Source: Paracraurococcus ruber (GTDB taxonomy: Bacteria; Pseudomonadota; Alphaproteobacteria; Acetobacterales; Acetobacteraceae). From it: a stretch of DNA of 44,346 nt. Location: contig NZ_SMOA01000027.1 in NCBI RefSeq assembly GCF_004353985.1, positions 1-44,346 on the forward strand. Direction: 5' to 3'. Shown piece after piece: positions 30,646 through 39,767 of the stretch. Position 1 is the stretch's first letter, and every line of letters begins with the position of its first letter. The notes below the pieces were generated by a model. It was not told where the DNA came from and did no database searches. It was given only the letters and a program-made list of their open reading frames with translations. The position numbers were made by a program, and so were the translations under genes.

Positions 30646-32736
30646 ATGACCGAACGCCTCGCCGTCGCGCCCACGGCGCGCCTCGCTGTAGACATCGGCG
30701 GCACCTTCACCGACCTCGCCGTGGAGCGCGGCGCGCAACGCTGGACCGCCAAGGTGCTGACCACCCCCGCGGCGCCCGAACTCGGCGTGCTGGACGGCGT
30801 GCAGGCCGTGCTCGGCAAGGCCGGCCTGTCGCCCGCCGATATCGTGCTGGTGATCCACGGCACCACGCTGGCAACGAATGCCGTGATCGAGCGCAAGGGC
30901 GCGCGCACCGCGCTGCTGACGACGGAGGGCTTCCGCGACGTCCTCGCCCTGGGCAATGAGAGCCGCTACGACCAGTACGACCTGAACATCGAATTGCCGC
31001 AGCCCCTGGTGCCGCGTCGCTGGCGCCTGCCGGTGCCGGAGCGGCTGGACAATGCCGGCCAGGTCCTGCAGCCGCTGGACGAGGCGGCCGTGGAACGCCA
31101 CGTCGCCTTCCTGCGCGACGAAGGGGTGGAGGCCGTCGCCATCGGCTTCCTGCACAGCTTCGTCAATCCGGCGCATGAGCGCCAGGCCGCTGCCGTCGTG
31201 AAGCGGCTGTGGCCGGAGGTGCCCGTGTCGCTTTCCTCCGACGTCTCGCCGGAGATGCGGGAGTGGGAGCGCTTCTCCACCACCGTCGCCAATGCCTATG
31301 TGCAGCCGAGGATGGCGTCCTACCTGGCACGGCTGGAAGTGGGTCTGCGGCAGGCGGGGCTTGGCTGCCCGCTTTTCCTCATGCTGTCCGGTGGCGGCCT
31401 GACGACGCTGGAGACGGCGTCGCGCTTCCCGATCCGCCTGGTCGAGAGCGGCCCGGCCGGCGGCGCCATCTTCTCCGCGCATGTTGCCCGCGAACGCGGC
31501 CTGACGAAGGTCCTCTCCTTCGACATGGGCGGCACCACGGCGAAGGTCTGCCTGATCGACGAATTCCAGCCGCAGGCCAGCCGCACCTTCGAGGTGGCGC
31601 GGGTCGGGCGGTTCAAGAAGGGCTCCGGCCTGCCGCTGCGCATCCCGGTGATCGAGATGGTGGAGATCGGCGCCGGCGGCGGGTCCATCGCCGCCGTGGA
31701 CAGCATGGGCCGCATCACCGTCGGGCCGGAAAGCGCCGGCGCCGATCCGGGCCCGGCCTGCTACGGCCGCGGCGGGGCGAAGCCGGCCGTCACCGACGCC
31801 AACCTCGCCCTCGGCCGCTACGACCCGGAGGCCTTCGCGGGTGGGAGTCTCCGCCTGCATCCCGGCCCGGCGCGCGATGCGCTGGCGGCGGAAGTCGGCG
31901 GGCGGCTGGGATTGTCGGCCGAGATGGCGGCGCTCGGCGTGGTCGAGATGGTGGACGAGAACATGGCCAATGCCGCCCGCGTCCATGCGATCGAGAGCGG
32001 CAAGGGCTATGAGGGCCGCGCCATCATCGCCTTCGGCGGCGGCGGGCCGGTGCATGGCTACCGCGTCGCGGAGAAGATCGGCGTGAAGCGCCTTCTGGTG
32101 CCGAGCGGCGCCGGCGTCGGCAGCGCCATCGGCTTCCTGCGCGCGCCGGTGGCCTATGAGGTGGTGCGTAGCCTGTACCAGCGCTTCGCAACATTCGACG
32201 TGGCGGCGGTGAACGCGCTGCTGGCCGGCATGTCGGCGGAGGCGGCTTCGGTGGTGGCGCAGGGCGCCTTCGGGGCGGAGACGACGGAGAGCCGCATCGC
32301 CTATATGCGCTATGTCGGCCAGGGGCATGAGATCGCGGTGCCGCTGCCGCCGCGGGACATGACCGAGGAGGATGTGCGCACGGTGCGCGCCCTGTACGAT
32401 CAGGAATACACCCGCTTCTACGACCGCCCGGTGCCCGGCAGCGACGTGGAGGTGCTGAGCTTCGCCGTGACCGTCGCCACCATCGTCGAGCCGGTCGAAC
32501 CGGCGGCGGAGGCGCATGCGGCCCCTGCCCCGGCGCCGATCCGGACCCAGGCGGTACGGGACACGGTGACCGGCGAGGTGGCGGACTGGCCGGTCTTCGA
32601 CCGCGCCGCCATGGCGCCGGGCGCCAGTGTCGCCGGCCCCTGCATCGTGGCGGAGGCGGAGACGAGCACGCTGGTGGGCCGCGGCTGGCGGTGCAGCATG
32701 GACTCGGTCGGCTATCTCGACATGGTGCAGGCATGA
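30646..32736 (+). CDS. hyuA: Hydantoinase/oxoprolinase subunit A (HyuA)
   Basis: A 696-residue protein of the hydantoinase A/oxoprolinase family. The ATP-binding start VDIGGTFTDL is at residues 15-24; HGTTLATNAVIERKGARTAL (~77-96), MREWERFSTTVANAYV, LSFDMGGTTAKVCLID and GGGSIAAVD complete the actin-like ATPase halves. With HyuB it opens 5-membered cyclic imides or lactams (hydantoins, N-methylhydantoin, 5-oxoproline) using ATP; related complexes carboxylate acetone or acetophenone. The best start is 30646, with AGGA 8 nt upstream. The stop overlaps the start of a DUF3616 gene (ATGA), which separates it from hyuB. Confidence 0.92.
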   Translation: MTERLAVAPTARLAVDIGGTFTDLAVERGAQRWTAKVLTTPAAPELGVLDGVQAVLGKAGLSPADIVLVIHGTTLATNAVIERKGARTALLTTEGFRDVLALGNESRYDQYDLNIELPQPLVPRRWRLPVPERLDNAGQVLQPLDEAAVERHVAFLRDEGVEAVAIGFLHSFVNPAHERQAAAVVKRLWPEVPVSLSSDVSPEMREWERFSTTVANAYVQPRMASYLARLEVGLRQAGLGCPLFLMLSGGGLTTLETASRFPIRLVESGPAGGAIFSAHVARERGLTKVLSFDMGGTTAKVCLIDEFQPQASRTFEVARVGRFKKGSGLPLRIPVIEMVEIGAGGGSIAAVDSMGRITVGPESAGADPGPACYGRGGAKPAVTDANLALGRYDPEAFAGGSLRLHPGPARDALAAEVGGRLGLSAEMAALGVVEMVDENMANAARVHAIESGKGYEGRAIIAFGGGGPVHGYRVAEKIGVKRLLVPSGAGVGSAIGFLRAPVAYEVVRSLYQRFATFDVAAVNALLAGMSAEAASVVAQGAFGAETTESRIAYMRYVGQGHEIAVPLPPRDMTEEDVRTVRALYDQEYTRFYDRPVPGSDVEVLSFAVTVATIVEPVEPAAEAHAAPAPAPIRTQAVRDTVTGEVADWPVFDRAAMAPGASVAGPCIVAEAETSTLVGRGWRCSMDSVGYLDMVQA

Positions 32737-33779
32737 TCCGCGCACTGCTCCTGCTCTGCCTGCTGGCCCTGCCCGCTGCAGCGCGCGAGGGCGAGGCGCT
32801 GGACATGACCGGTCGCTTCGAGGGCAAGGAGGGCAAGCGTGCGCGCGACCTCAGCGGCATCGCCTGCCGGCCCGGCAGCTTTCCGCTGGACTGCCTGCTG
32901 GAGAATGACGAGAGCGGCTTCGCCCAGCGCGCCACCCTGCATCGCCATACGCTGGAAGCCGGCGCGATCATGCCGCTGATCGGCGATCGCCCACCCGCCG
33001 AGGCCGCCGGCAGCGCCACGGCCCTCGGCACCTGCCCGGGCGGCACCGCCGGCTGGGGCGAGTTCGACGGCGAGGCCGTGGCCTTTCGCGCGGAAGCCGG
33101 CGGCGCCGGCAGTGTCTTCGTCGCCGGGTCGCACTCCTGCTCGCGATCGCTGCCGGCACGGCTGCGGGCGTCCACACATCTGCTGGCGCGCATCGGCGTG
33201 GATGCGGCGGGGCGCTACGGCGCGCCGGCGCTGTCCTGGCGGCTGACACCCATGCTGCGGGCGCTGCCTGTGCTCGGCGGGCATGTCGGCCAGCCGCTGA
33301 CCGCGGCGGCGCAGGGCCTGGATATCGAGGGCATGGCCGCGATCGGCGAGACGCTGGTCTTCGGCCTGCGCGCCCCGGTGCTGGACGGCGAGGCCTTCAT
33401 CGTCACCGCCGCCGCCGCTGCGCTGTTCGACCCCGCGCCGCCGGCGGATCGGTCGCTGACGGCGGCCGTGGCGCGCATCCCGCTCGGCCCCGGCACCGGC
33501 ATCCGCGACCTGGCGGCGCTGCCGGATGGGCGGCTGCTTGTACTCTCCGGCCCGGCGCAGGACCAGGACCTGCCCTTTGGCCTGCATCTGGTCCACCCGG
33601 GGCCGGCGCCGCGCTGGGTGCCGCTGCCGCTGCTGCCCGATCTGCAGGCGAAGCCGGGCGAGAAGGCGGAAGGCGTGGCGGTGCTGGGCATCGCCGACGG
33701 CAAGCTGACCGCGCTGGTGCTGTTCGAGGACCCGCAGGCGGGCGGCGCCCGCCTCTACACCCTGCCGCTGCCGCGCTGA
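32733..33779 (+). CDS. Periplasmic DUF3616 domain protein between hyuA and hyuB
   Basis: A 348-residue protein with a Sec signal (MIRALLLLCLLALPAAA). The mature part is a repeat-like beta protein with DLSGIACRPGSFPLDCLLEN, EGMAAIGETLVFGLRAPVLD (the DUF3616 block) and IRDLAALPDGRLLVLSGPAQ, then a closing KAEGVAVLGIADGKLTALVLFED. This suggests a beta-propeller of the esterase-like/phytase-like group. The ATG at 32733 overlaps the hyuA stop and hyuB starts 11 nt after its stop, so it is translated as part of the hyuA-hyuB unit. An exported protein here is unusual because HyuA and HyuB are cytoplasmic. Function unknown; it might sense or bind the substrate. Confidence 0.8.
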   Translation: MIRALLLLCLLALPAAAREGEALDMTGRFEGKEGKRARDLSGIACRPGSFPLDCLLENDESGFAQRATLHRHTLEAGAIMPLIGDRPPAEAAGSATALGTCPGGTAGWGEFDGEAVAFRAEAGGAGSVFVAGSHSCSRSLPARLRASTHLLARIGVDAAGRYGAPALSWRLTPMLRALPVLGGHVGQPLTAAAQGLDIEGMAAIGETLVFGLRAPVLDGEAFIVTAAAAALFDPAPPADRSLTAAVARIPLGPGTGIRDLAALPDGRLLVLSGPAQDQDLPFGLHLVHPGPAPRWVPLPLLPDLQAKPGEKAEGVAVLGIADGKLTALVLFEDPQAGGARLYTLPLPR

Positions 33780-33789
33780 GGAAAAGAAC

Positions 33790-35463
33790 ATGACCCAGTC
33801 CACCGGGGCCCTCGCCACCATCCAGCGCCAGATCCAGTGGAACCGCCTGATCGCGGTGGTGGAGGAGCAGGCGCAGACCATGATCCGCACCGCCTTCAGC
33901 ACCACGGTGCGGGAGGCGGGCGACCTCTCCGCCGGCATCTTCGACCTGAAGGGCCGCATGCTGGCCCAGGCCGTCACCGGGACGCCGGGCCATGTGAATT
34001 CCATGGCCGAGAGCGTCGGGCATTTCCTGGCGAAATTCCCTGCCCACACCATGCAGCCGGGCGACCACTACATCACCAACGACCCCTGGCTCGGCACCGG
34101 CCACCTGCACGACCTCACCGTCGTCACGCCAGCCTTCCGCAAGGGGAAGATCGTCGGGCTCTTCGCCAACACCGCGCATATCATCGACATTGGCGGCCTG
34201 GGCATGGGGCCGGAGGGGCGGAGCGTCTTCGAGGAAGGCCTCTACATCCCCATCGTGAAATGCTTCGACCGCGGCCAGCCGAACGAGACCTTCTTCGACT
34301 TCCTCCGCGCCGGCAGCCGCACGCCGGTGGAGCTGGAGGGCGACGTCTATTCCCTCTGCGCCTGCAACGACGCCGGCGCCAGGCGGCTCGTCGAGATGCT
34401 GGACGAGTTCGCCATGGACAGCATCGACCCGCTGGCCGAGTTCATCTTCGAGAGTTCGCTGCACGCGACGCTGGAGGAGATCCGCAAGCTTCCCCAGGGC
34501 ACCTTCCGCGCGCAGATCAAGTCGGACGGCTATGAGGCGCCGGTGACGCTGAACGCCGCCATGACCATCGAGAATGATCGCATCGTGGTGGACTATGCCG
34601 GCACCTCCGGCCTCTCGACCCGCGGCATCAACGTGCCCCCGGCCTATTGCCGGGCCTATTCCTGCTTCGGGATCAAATGCGTCGTGGCGCCGGAGATCCC
34701 GAACAACTGGGCCTCGCTTGCGCCCTTCCAGATGGTGATCCCGGAAGGCTGCATCCTGAATGCGCCGCGGCCCTACCCCGTCTCCGTCCGGCATGTGGTC
34801 GGGCAGTTGCTGCCGGACCTGATGATGGGCTGCCTGCACCAGGCGGTGCCGGGGCGCGTGAATGCCGAAGGGTCCTCCGCCCTGTGGAACCCGCCGCTGC
34901 GCGGCGGCAGCCAGGTGTCGGGCCAGGCGGCGGAGGTCGAGGATTTCGAGATCATCACCTTCAACTCCGGTGGGACCGGCGCGCGCCCGGGCAAGGACGG
35001 GCTGGACGGCATCGCCTTCCCGTCCGGCGTGAGGACCATGCCGGTGGAGGCGACGGAAAACGTCGCGCCGGTGATCTTTTGGCGGAAGGAGTTGCGGCCG
35101 GACTCGGCCGGCGCCGGCCGCACCCGGGGCGGCTTCGGCCAGGTGATGGAGATCGGCGCCAAGGGCGATGCCGAGTTCGCGGTGAACGCCATCTTCGACC
35201 GCGTCGCCAACCCGCCCAAGGGGCGGGAGGGTGGTGGCGAGGGCGCGTCCGGCTGGGTCGGGCTGAACGACGCCAATGGCACGCCGCTGCGCACCAAGGG
35301 CTTCCAGGTGATCCCGAAGGGCCGGCGGCTGCTGCTGAAGCTGCCGGGCGGCGGCGGCATGGGCGACCCGAAGCAGCGCGACCCGGACCTGGTGCGGCGC
35401 GACGTCGCCGATGGGCTGATCACGCAGCAGGCGGCGCGGGAGCTCTACGGCCTCGAGGATTGA
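33790..35463 (+). CDS. hyuB: Hydantoinase/oxoprolinase subunit B (HyuB)
   Basis: A 557-residue protein. It begins with IQWNRLIAVVEEQAQTMIRT and AFSTTVREAGDLSAGIFD, then HYITNDPWLGTGHLHDLTVV, GGLGMGPEGRSVFEEGLYIP, RGINVPPAYCRAYSCFGIKC and, near the end, KLPGGGGMGDP. This is the complete HyuB pattern. It forms the second catalytic part of the ATP-dependent hydantoinase with HyuA, hydrolysing the ring after phosphorylation. GAGGAAAAGAAC, partly made by the preceding stop region, is the ribosome binding site. A Bug receptor follows after 55 nt, suggesting that the imported substrate is processed here. Confidence 0.92.
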   Translation: MTQSTGALATIQRQIQWNRLIAVVEEQAQTMIRTAFSTTVREAGDLSAGIFDLKGRMLAQAVTGTPGHVNSMAESVGHFLAKFPAHTMQPGDHYITNDPWLGTGHLHDLTVVTPAFRKGKIVGLFANTAHIIDIGGLGMGPEGRSVFEEGLYIPIVKCFDRGQPNETFFDFLRAGSRTPVELEGDVYSLCACNDAGARRLVEMLDEFAMDSIDPLAEFIFESSLHATLEEIRKLPQGTFRAQIKSDGYEAPVTLNAAMTIENDRIVVDYAGTSGLSTRGINVPPAYCRAYSCFGIKCVVAPEIPNNWASLAPFQMVIPEGCILNAPRPYPVSVRHVVGQLLPDLMMGCLHQAVPGRVNAEGSSALWNPPLRGGSQVSGQAAEVEDFEIITFNSGGTGARPGKDGLDGIAFPSGVRTMPVEATENVAPVIFWRKELRPDSAGAGRTRGGFGQVMEIGAKGDAEFAVNAIFDRVANPPKGREGGGEGASGWVGLNDANGTPLRTKGFQVIPKGRRLLLKLPGGGGMGDPKQRDPDLVRRDVADGLITQQAARELYGLED

Positions 35464-35518
35464 TTGCGTGGCCGGCGCGCCCCCTGCATCCTCCCCGGAA
35501 CGAGGAGGAGACACGGGA

Positions 35519-36454
35519 ATGCGCCGCGCCATCGCTGCCCTGTTCGCCCTGCTGCTCGCGCCGCTGGCCGCGCGGGCGCAGGCGCCCACCGTCATCGTGG
35601 TGAATTTCGGCCCGGGCGCCGCCAATGACATCGCGGCCCGGCTGGTCGCCCAGGAATTCCAGGCGGAATTCGGCAGCCCCTTCGTCGTCAAGAACACCGC
35701 CGGCGCCGCCGGCACCCTCGGCGCGCAGGAAGTGGTGCGGGCCCGGCCGGATGGGCTGACCCTGCTGCTCAGCCCCATCGGGCCGATCGCCGTGCAGCCC
35801 AGCTACATGCGCAATGCCGGCTACCGCACATCGGACTTGGCGCCGGTCTGCATGCTGACCGACGCCGCCCTGGTGATCCAGACGCCGAAGACCAGCGGCC
35901 TGCGCACGATCGACGACCTGATCGCGCGGGCGAAGTCGCAGGGCGGCAACATGCCCTATGGCTCCTCCGGTCCCGGCACCATCACCCATCTCGCCATGGT
36001 GGCCTGGACGCGCGCCGCCGGCGTGCCGATGACGCATGTGCCCTTCCGCGGCCCGTCCGAGGTCATCCTGGCCTTCCAGCAGGGCACCCTGGCCGTGCTG
36101 GCGGACCAGCCGGCCATGGTCCGTGCGCATGACCTGCAGGTGCTGGCCGCCTTCTCCCCCGAGAGGCTGCCGGAATTCCCCGACGTGCCGACGCTGGGGG
36201 AAACCGGGCACGACCTCGCCTTCTCCATCTGGCAGGGCCTGTTCGCCCCGGCCGCGACGCCGGAGCCCATCCTGGCGCGCTACGAAGCCGCCTGCGCCCG
36301 CGCCGCCCGCAGCGAGGCCCTGCGGCAGGGGCTGGAGCGGATCCAGGTGCCGCTGGTGCATCGCGGTCGCGCCGACTTCGCCGCCATCGTTGTCCGCGAC
36401 GCCGAACGGATGCGGACCATGATCGAGGAAGGCGGGTTGCGCGCGGCCGAGTAG
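35519..36454 (+). CDS. Bug family tripartite tricarboxylate transporter substrate-binding protein
   Basis: A 311-residue periplasmic receptor. The ATG at 35519 is preceded by CGAGGAGGAGACACGGGA. Signal peptide residues 1-20 (MRRAIAALFALLLAPLAARA). The mature domain has the Bug fold: VIVVNFGPGAANDIAARLVA, TAGAAGTLGAQEVVRARPDG, MPYGSSGPGTITHLAMVAWT, THVPFRGPSEVILAFQQG and LPEFPDVPTLGETG. Bug proteins deliver carboxylates and other small molecules to TctA/TctB-type permeases; no permease genes are present, which is common. It shares long near-identical blocks with the protein at 38740. It follows hyuB and probably binds that pathway's substrate. Confidence 0.92.
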   Translation: MRRAIAALFALLLAPLAARAQAPTVIVVNFGPGAANDIAARLVAQEFQAEFGSPFVVKNTAGAAGTLGAQEVVRARPDGLTLLLSPIGPIAVQPSYMRNAGYRTSDLAPVCMLTDAALVIQTPKTSGLRTIDDLIARAKSQGGNMPYGSSGPGTITHLAMVAWTRAAGVPMTHVPFRGPSEVILAFQQGTLAVLADQPAMVRAHDLQVLAAFSPERLPEFPDVPTLGETGHDLAFSIWQGLFAPAATPEPILARYEAACARAARSEALRQGLERIQVPLVHRGRADFAAIVVRDAERMRTMIEEGGLRAAE

Positions 36455-36501
36455 GTTCCCGCCACTCACGCAGGCGTGGGTCTTGGACGCACACGCCGTG
36501 G

Positions 36502-36531
36502 TTGTGTAGCGTCATGGTGATGTCGTAGCCT
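36502..36531 (+). promoter_or_regulatory. Candidate promoter of the PQQ alcohol dehydrogenase gene
   Basis: TTGTGT (36502-36507), an 18-nt spacer and TAGCCT (36526-36531), ending 44 nt before the start at 36576. An alternative, TTGGAC (36483-36488) with GTAGCG 17 nt later, overlaps it. The 120-bp gap is less GC-rich than the genes. Confidence 0.35.
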
Positions 36532-36575
36532 TCCCGGGTCCGAGACGCCGTCCGAGTTTGGGGAGGACGAAATCA

Positions 36576-38672
36576 ATGAAATTGACCCGCGCCGTCATTG
36601 GCGCGGTGCTGGCCTGCGCCGCCGGCACCGCCCTCGCGCAATCCCTGACACCCGAGCAGATCCGCGCCGCGGTCGGCCGCGTGGATGGCGACTACATCCG
36701 GCAGAACACCGCGACGGGACGCGACTGGCCGTCCTATGGCCTGAACCACGCGGAGAACCGCTTCAGCCCGCTGCGGGCCGTGAATGTCGACACCGTGTCG
36801 CAACTCGGCCTCGCCTGGTCCTACGACCTCGGCTCCAAGCGCGGCGTGCAGGCGACGCCGGTGGTGGTCGGCGGCGTCATGTATGTCACGGCGTCATGGT
36901 CCGTGGTGCATGCCCTCAATGCCCGCACCGGCGAGCGCATCTGGACCTTCGATCCCGAGGTGCCGCGCGAATACGGCGAGAAGGGCTGCTGCGACGTGGT
37001 GAACCGCGGCGTCGCGGTGCATCGCGGCAAGGTCTATGTCGCGTCCTACGACGGCCGCCTCTTCGCGCTGGATGCGGCGACCGGCGCCAAGGTGTGGGAG
37101 AAGGACACGATCATCGACCGCAGCCGCCCCTACACCATCAGCGGCGCGGTGCGGGTCTTCAAGAACAAGGTCGTCATCGGCAATGGCGGCGCCGAATACG
37201 GCGTGCGCGGCTACCTGACGGCCTATGACGCCGAGACGGGGGCGCAGGCCTGGCGCTGGTTCAGCGTGCCGGGCAACCCGGCCAACCCGCCCGAGGACGA
37301 GTCCATGGCCCGCGCCATGAAGACCTGGGACCCGGCCGGGAAATGGTGGGAAGCCGGCGGCGGCGGCACCATGTGGGACACGCTGACCTATGATGCCGAG
37401 CTCGATCTGATCTATGTCGGCACCGGCAACGGGTCGCCCTGGAACCGCAACCTGCGCAGCCCGGCAGGCGGCGACAACCTGTACCTGCATTCCATCGTCG
37501 CGCTGAAGCCCGACACCGGCCAGTATGTCTGGCACTACCAGCACGCGCCGGGCGAGACCTGGGACTACACCGCGGTCCAGCCGATGATCCTGGCCGACCT
37601 CACCATCGACGGCCAGCCGCGCAAGGTCATCCTGCACGCGCCGAAGAACGGCTTCTTCTACGTCATCGACCGCACCGATGGCCGGCTGATCTCGGCCAAG
37701 GCGCATACCGAGGTGAACTGGGCGACCGGCTACGACAACGAAGGCCGGCCGATCGAGAACCCGGCGGCGCGCGACCCGACGAAGACCTTCGAGGCGATCC
37801 CGACCGCCTATGGCGCGCGCAACTGGCACCCGATGTCCTTCAACCCGCAGACCGGCCTGGTCTACATGCCGGTGCATGGCGTGCCGCTTTCCCTGACGCC
37901 GGACGTGAACTGGCAGCGCAATGCCACCCGCCCGGGCGCCTTCCAGAGCGCCTCCGGCTGGAATCTCGGCTACCTGTTGAATGCCGAGCCGCCCAAGGCG
38001 AAGCCCTTCGGCCGGCTGGTGGCCTGGGATCCCATCAGGCAGGAAGCGGCCTGGGCGCAGGACCTCGGCGGGCCCTGGAATGGCGGCACGCTGACCACCG
38101 CCGGCAACCTGGTCTTCCAGGGCACCGCCGATGCGCGCTTCGTCGCCTATGACGCGCGCGACGGGAAGAAGCTGTGGGAGGTGCCGGTCGGGTCCGGCGT
38201 GGTCGCCGCGCCGGCTACCTACGAGATCGACGGGCAGCAATATGTCTCGGTGGCGGTCGGCTGGGGCGGCGTCTATGGCATCGTCCAGCGGGCCAGCGAG
38301 CGGGTCTCGCCCGGCCGGGTCTACACCTTCCGGGTCGGCGGCCAGGCGGCCATGCCGGCGGCGGTGACGGCGGAACGCCGGCCGCTGGTTTCCGGTATCG
38401 CGTATGCGAAGGCGGATGTGGAGGCAGGCACCGGCCTCTATGTTTCCCACTGCGCGGGCTGCCATGGCGTGCCCGGCGTGAACAGCGGCGGCAATGTCCC
38501 CAACCTCGGCTATGCGCGGCGGGAGACGCTGGAGGCGCTGCCGCAACTCGTCCTCGGCGGCGCCTTCGCCGACCAGGGGATGCCGCGCTTCCATGAGCGG
38601 CTGAACGAGGCGCAGGTGCTGCAGATCCGCGCCTTCATCCTGGACACGGTGGAGGGCGTGCGGCCGCGCTGA
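36576..38672 (+). CDS. PQQ-dependent alcohol dehydrogenase with fused cytochrome c (quinohemoprotein, type II)
   Basis: A 698-residue periplasmic enzyme. GGGAGG is ~10 nt upstream of ATG 36576. The signal peptide (~1-22) ends ALA. An eight-bladed PQQ propeller (~30-590) has the adjacent cysteines GCCD (Cys138-Cys139, PQQ-stacking disulfide), NGSPWNRNLRSPAGGDNLY, catalytic Asp330 in ETWDYTAVQP, and W-motifs. The C-terminal cytochrome domain has CAGCH (626-630) and Met669 as the likely second haem ligand. The residue two places after the catalytic Asp is Thr, not Asp, so calcium rather than lanthanide use is expected. It oxidises primary or secondary alcohols and feeds a cytochrome. Two similar Bug genes flank it. 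Confidence 0.94.
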   Translation: MKLTRAVIGAVLACAAGTALAQSLTPEQIRAAVGRVDGDYIRQNTATGRDWPSYGLNHAENRFSPLRAVNVDTVSQLGLAWSYDLGSKRGVQATPVVVGGVMYVTASWSVVHALNARTGERIWTFDPEVPREYGEKGCCDVVNRGVAVHRGKVYVASYDGRLFALDAATGAKVWEKDTIIDRSRPYTISGAVRVFKNKVVIGNGGAEYGVRGYLTAYDAETGAQAWRWFSVPGNPANPPEDESMARAMKTWDPAGKWWEAGGGGTMWDTLTYDAELDLIYVGTGNGSPWNRNLRSPAGGDNLYLHSIVALKPDTGQYVWHYQHAPGETWDYTAVQPMILADLTIDGQPRKVILHAPKNGFFYVIDRTDGRLISAKAHTEVNWATGYDNEGRPIENPAARDPTKTFEAIPTAYGARNWHPMSFNPQTGLVYMPVHGVPLSLTPDVNWQRNATRPGAFQSASGWNLGYLLNAEPPKAKPFGRLVAWDPIRQEAAWAQDLGGPWNGGTLTTAGNLVFQGTADARFVAYDARDGKKLWEVPVGSGVVAAPATYEIDGQQYVSVAVGWGGVYGIVQRASERVSPGRVYTFRVGGQAAMPAAVTAERRPLVSGIAYAKADVEAGTGLYVSHCAGCHGVPGVNSGGNVPNLGYARRETLEALPQLVLGGAFADQGMPRFHERLNEAQVLQIRAFILDTVEGVRPR

Positions 38673-38739
38673 AGCCGGCGCTTGCGGCGGGCGCTGGCGC
38701 CGGGGGATGCTGGGGCAAACATCGGGAGGACAACGCCCA

Positions 38740-39681
38740 ATGCCCCGCATCCTCGCGCTGCTCGCGCTCGTCGCCGGCCTGGCCTCCGCCGGGCCGGCGC
38801 GGGCGCAATCCGCCGCGGTCATCGTCACCAGCTTCGGCCCGGCCTCCGCCGCCGATATCGTGGCCCGGCTGCTGGCCGCCGAATTCCAGCCGCTGCTCGG
38901 CCGGCCCTTCGCGGTGAAGAACGTCACCGGTGCCGCCGGTACCATCGCGGTGAATGAGGTGGTGCGGGCCCGGCCGGACGGCGAGACGCTGCTGTTCACC
39001 CCCATCGGCCCCATCGCCATCCAGCCCAGCTTCCTGCGCAATGCCGGCTACAAGGCCAGCGACCTGGCGCCGATCTGCATGGTGAACCGCGCCCCGCTGA
39101 TCATGATGACGCCGCAGGGCAGCGGCCTGCGCACGGTCGCCGACGTGGTGAAGCGGGCGAAGCAGGCGGCGGCGCCGATGCCCTATGCCTCAACCGGCAT
39201 GGGCACGACGCCGCACCTCTCCATGGTCACCTTCGCCCGCGCGGCCAGCCTGAAGATGGACCACATCGTCTATCGCGGCCCGAGCGATGTGATGGTGGCG
39301 TTCCAGCAGGGCGCGGTGGAAATCTTCAACGACCACCCCTCCTCCGTCCGCGCCAACAACCTGCACCCGATCGCGGTGCTGAACCCCGAGCGGGTACCGG
39401 ACTTCCCCGACCTGCCGACGATGCGCGAACAGGGCTTCGACGTGAATTTCGCCATCTGGCACGGGCTGTTCGCCCCGGCCGCCACGCCGCCCGCGGTCAT
39501 CGCCCGCTACGAGGCGGCCTGCGAGACGGCGGTGCGGTCCGAGGCGATGCGCGTGGGGCATGAGCGCATCACCACGCCCATCGTCTTCCAGAACGCCCGG
39601 GACTTCGGCGCGACGGTCGCGGCGGATGCGCGGACGATGGCCTCGGTGATCGAGGAAGGCGGGCTGCGGCAGGCGGAATAG
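38740..39681 (+). CDS. Second Bug family substrate-binding protein, paralogue of 35519
   Basis: A 313-residue periplasmic receptor; ATG 38740, GGGAGG ~11 nt upstream, GATGCT -10-like string 28 nt upstream. Signal peptide MPRILALLALVAGLASAGPA to ~24. The body (VIVTSFGPASAADIVARLLA, VVRARPDGETLLFTPIGPIA, MPYASTGMGTTPHLSMVTFA, YRGPSDVMVAFQQGAVEIFN) aligns without gaps by eye to the protein at 35519, with most family positions identical. The two are clear paralogues on either side of the PQQ alcohol dehydrogenase, probably from a local duplication. The ligand is unknown but probably chemically related to that of the first. Confidence 0.92.
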   Translation: MPRILALLALVAGLASAGPARAQSAAVIVTSFGPASAADIVARLLAAEFQPLLGRPFAVKNVTGAAGTIAVNEVVRARPDGETLLFTPIGPIAIQPSFLRNAGYKASDLAPICMVNRAPLIMMTPQGSGLRTVADVVKRAKQAAAPMPYASTGMGTTPHLSMVTFARAASLKMDHIVYRGPSDVMVAFQQGAVEIFNDHPSSVRANNLHPIAVLNPERVPDFPDLPTMREQGFDVNFAIWHGLFAPAATPPAVIARYEAACETAVRSEAMRVGHERITTPIVFQNARDFGATVAADARTMASVIEEGGLRQAE

Positions 39682-39767
39682 ATCGGGCCGCGGCGCGGCG
39701 GGGCGGTCTGGCGCCGGCCTGGCCGGCGGGCCATCATCGGCCGACCCGGCTTCCCGAAGGACCCGCC

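Noticed and set aside
36576-38672. Lanthanide-dependent (XoxF-like) alcohol dehydrogenase
   Set aside because: The residue two places after the catalytic Asp330 is Thr, not Asp, and a cytochrome c domain is fused, as in calcium-dependent quinohemoprotein enzymes.
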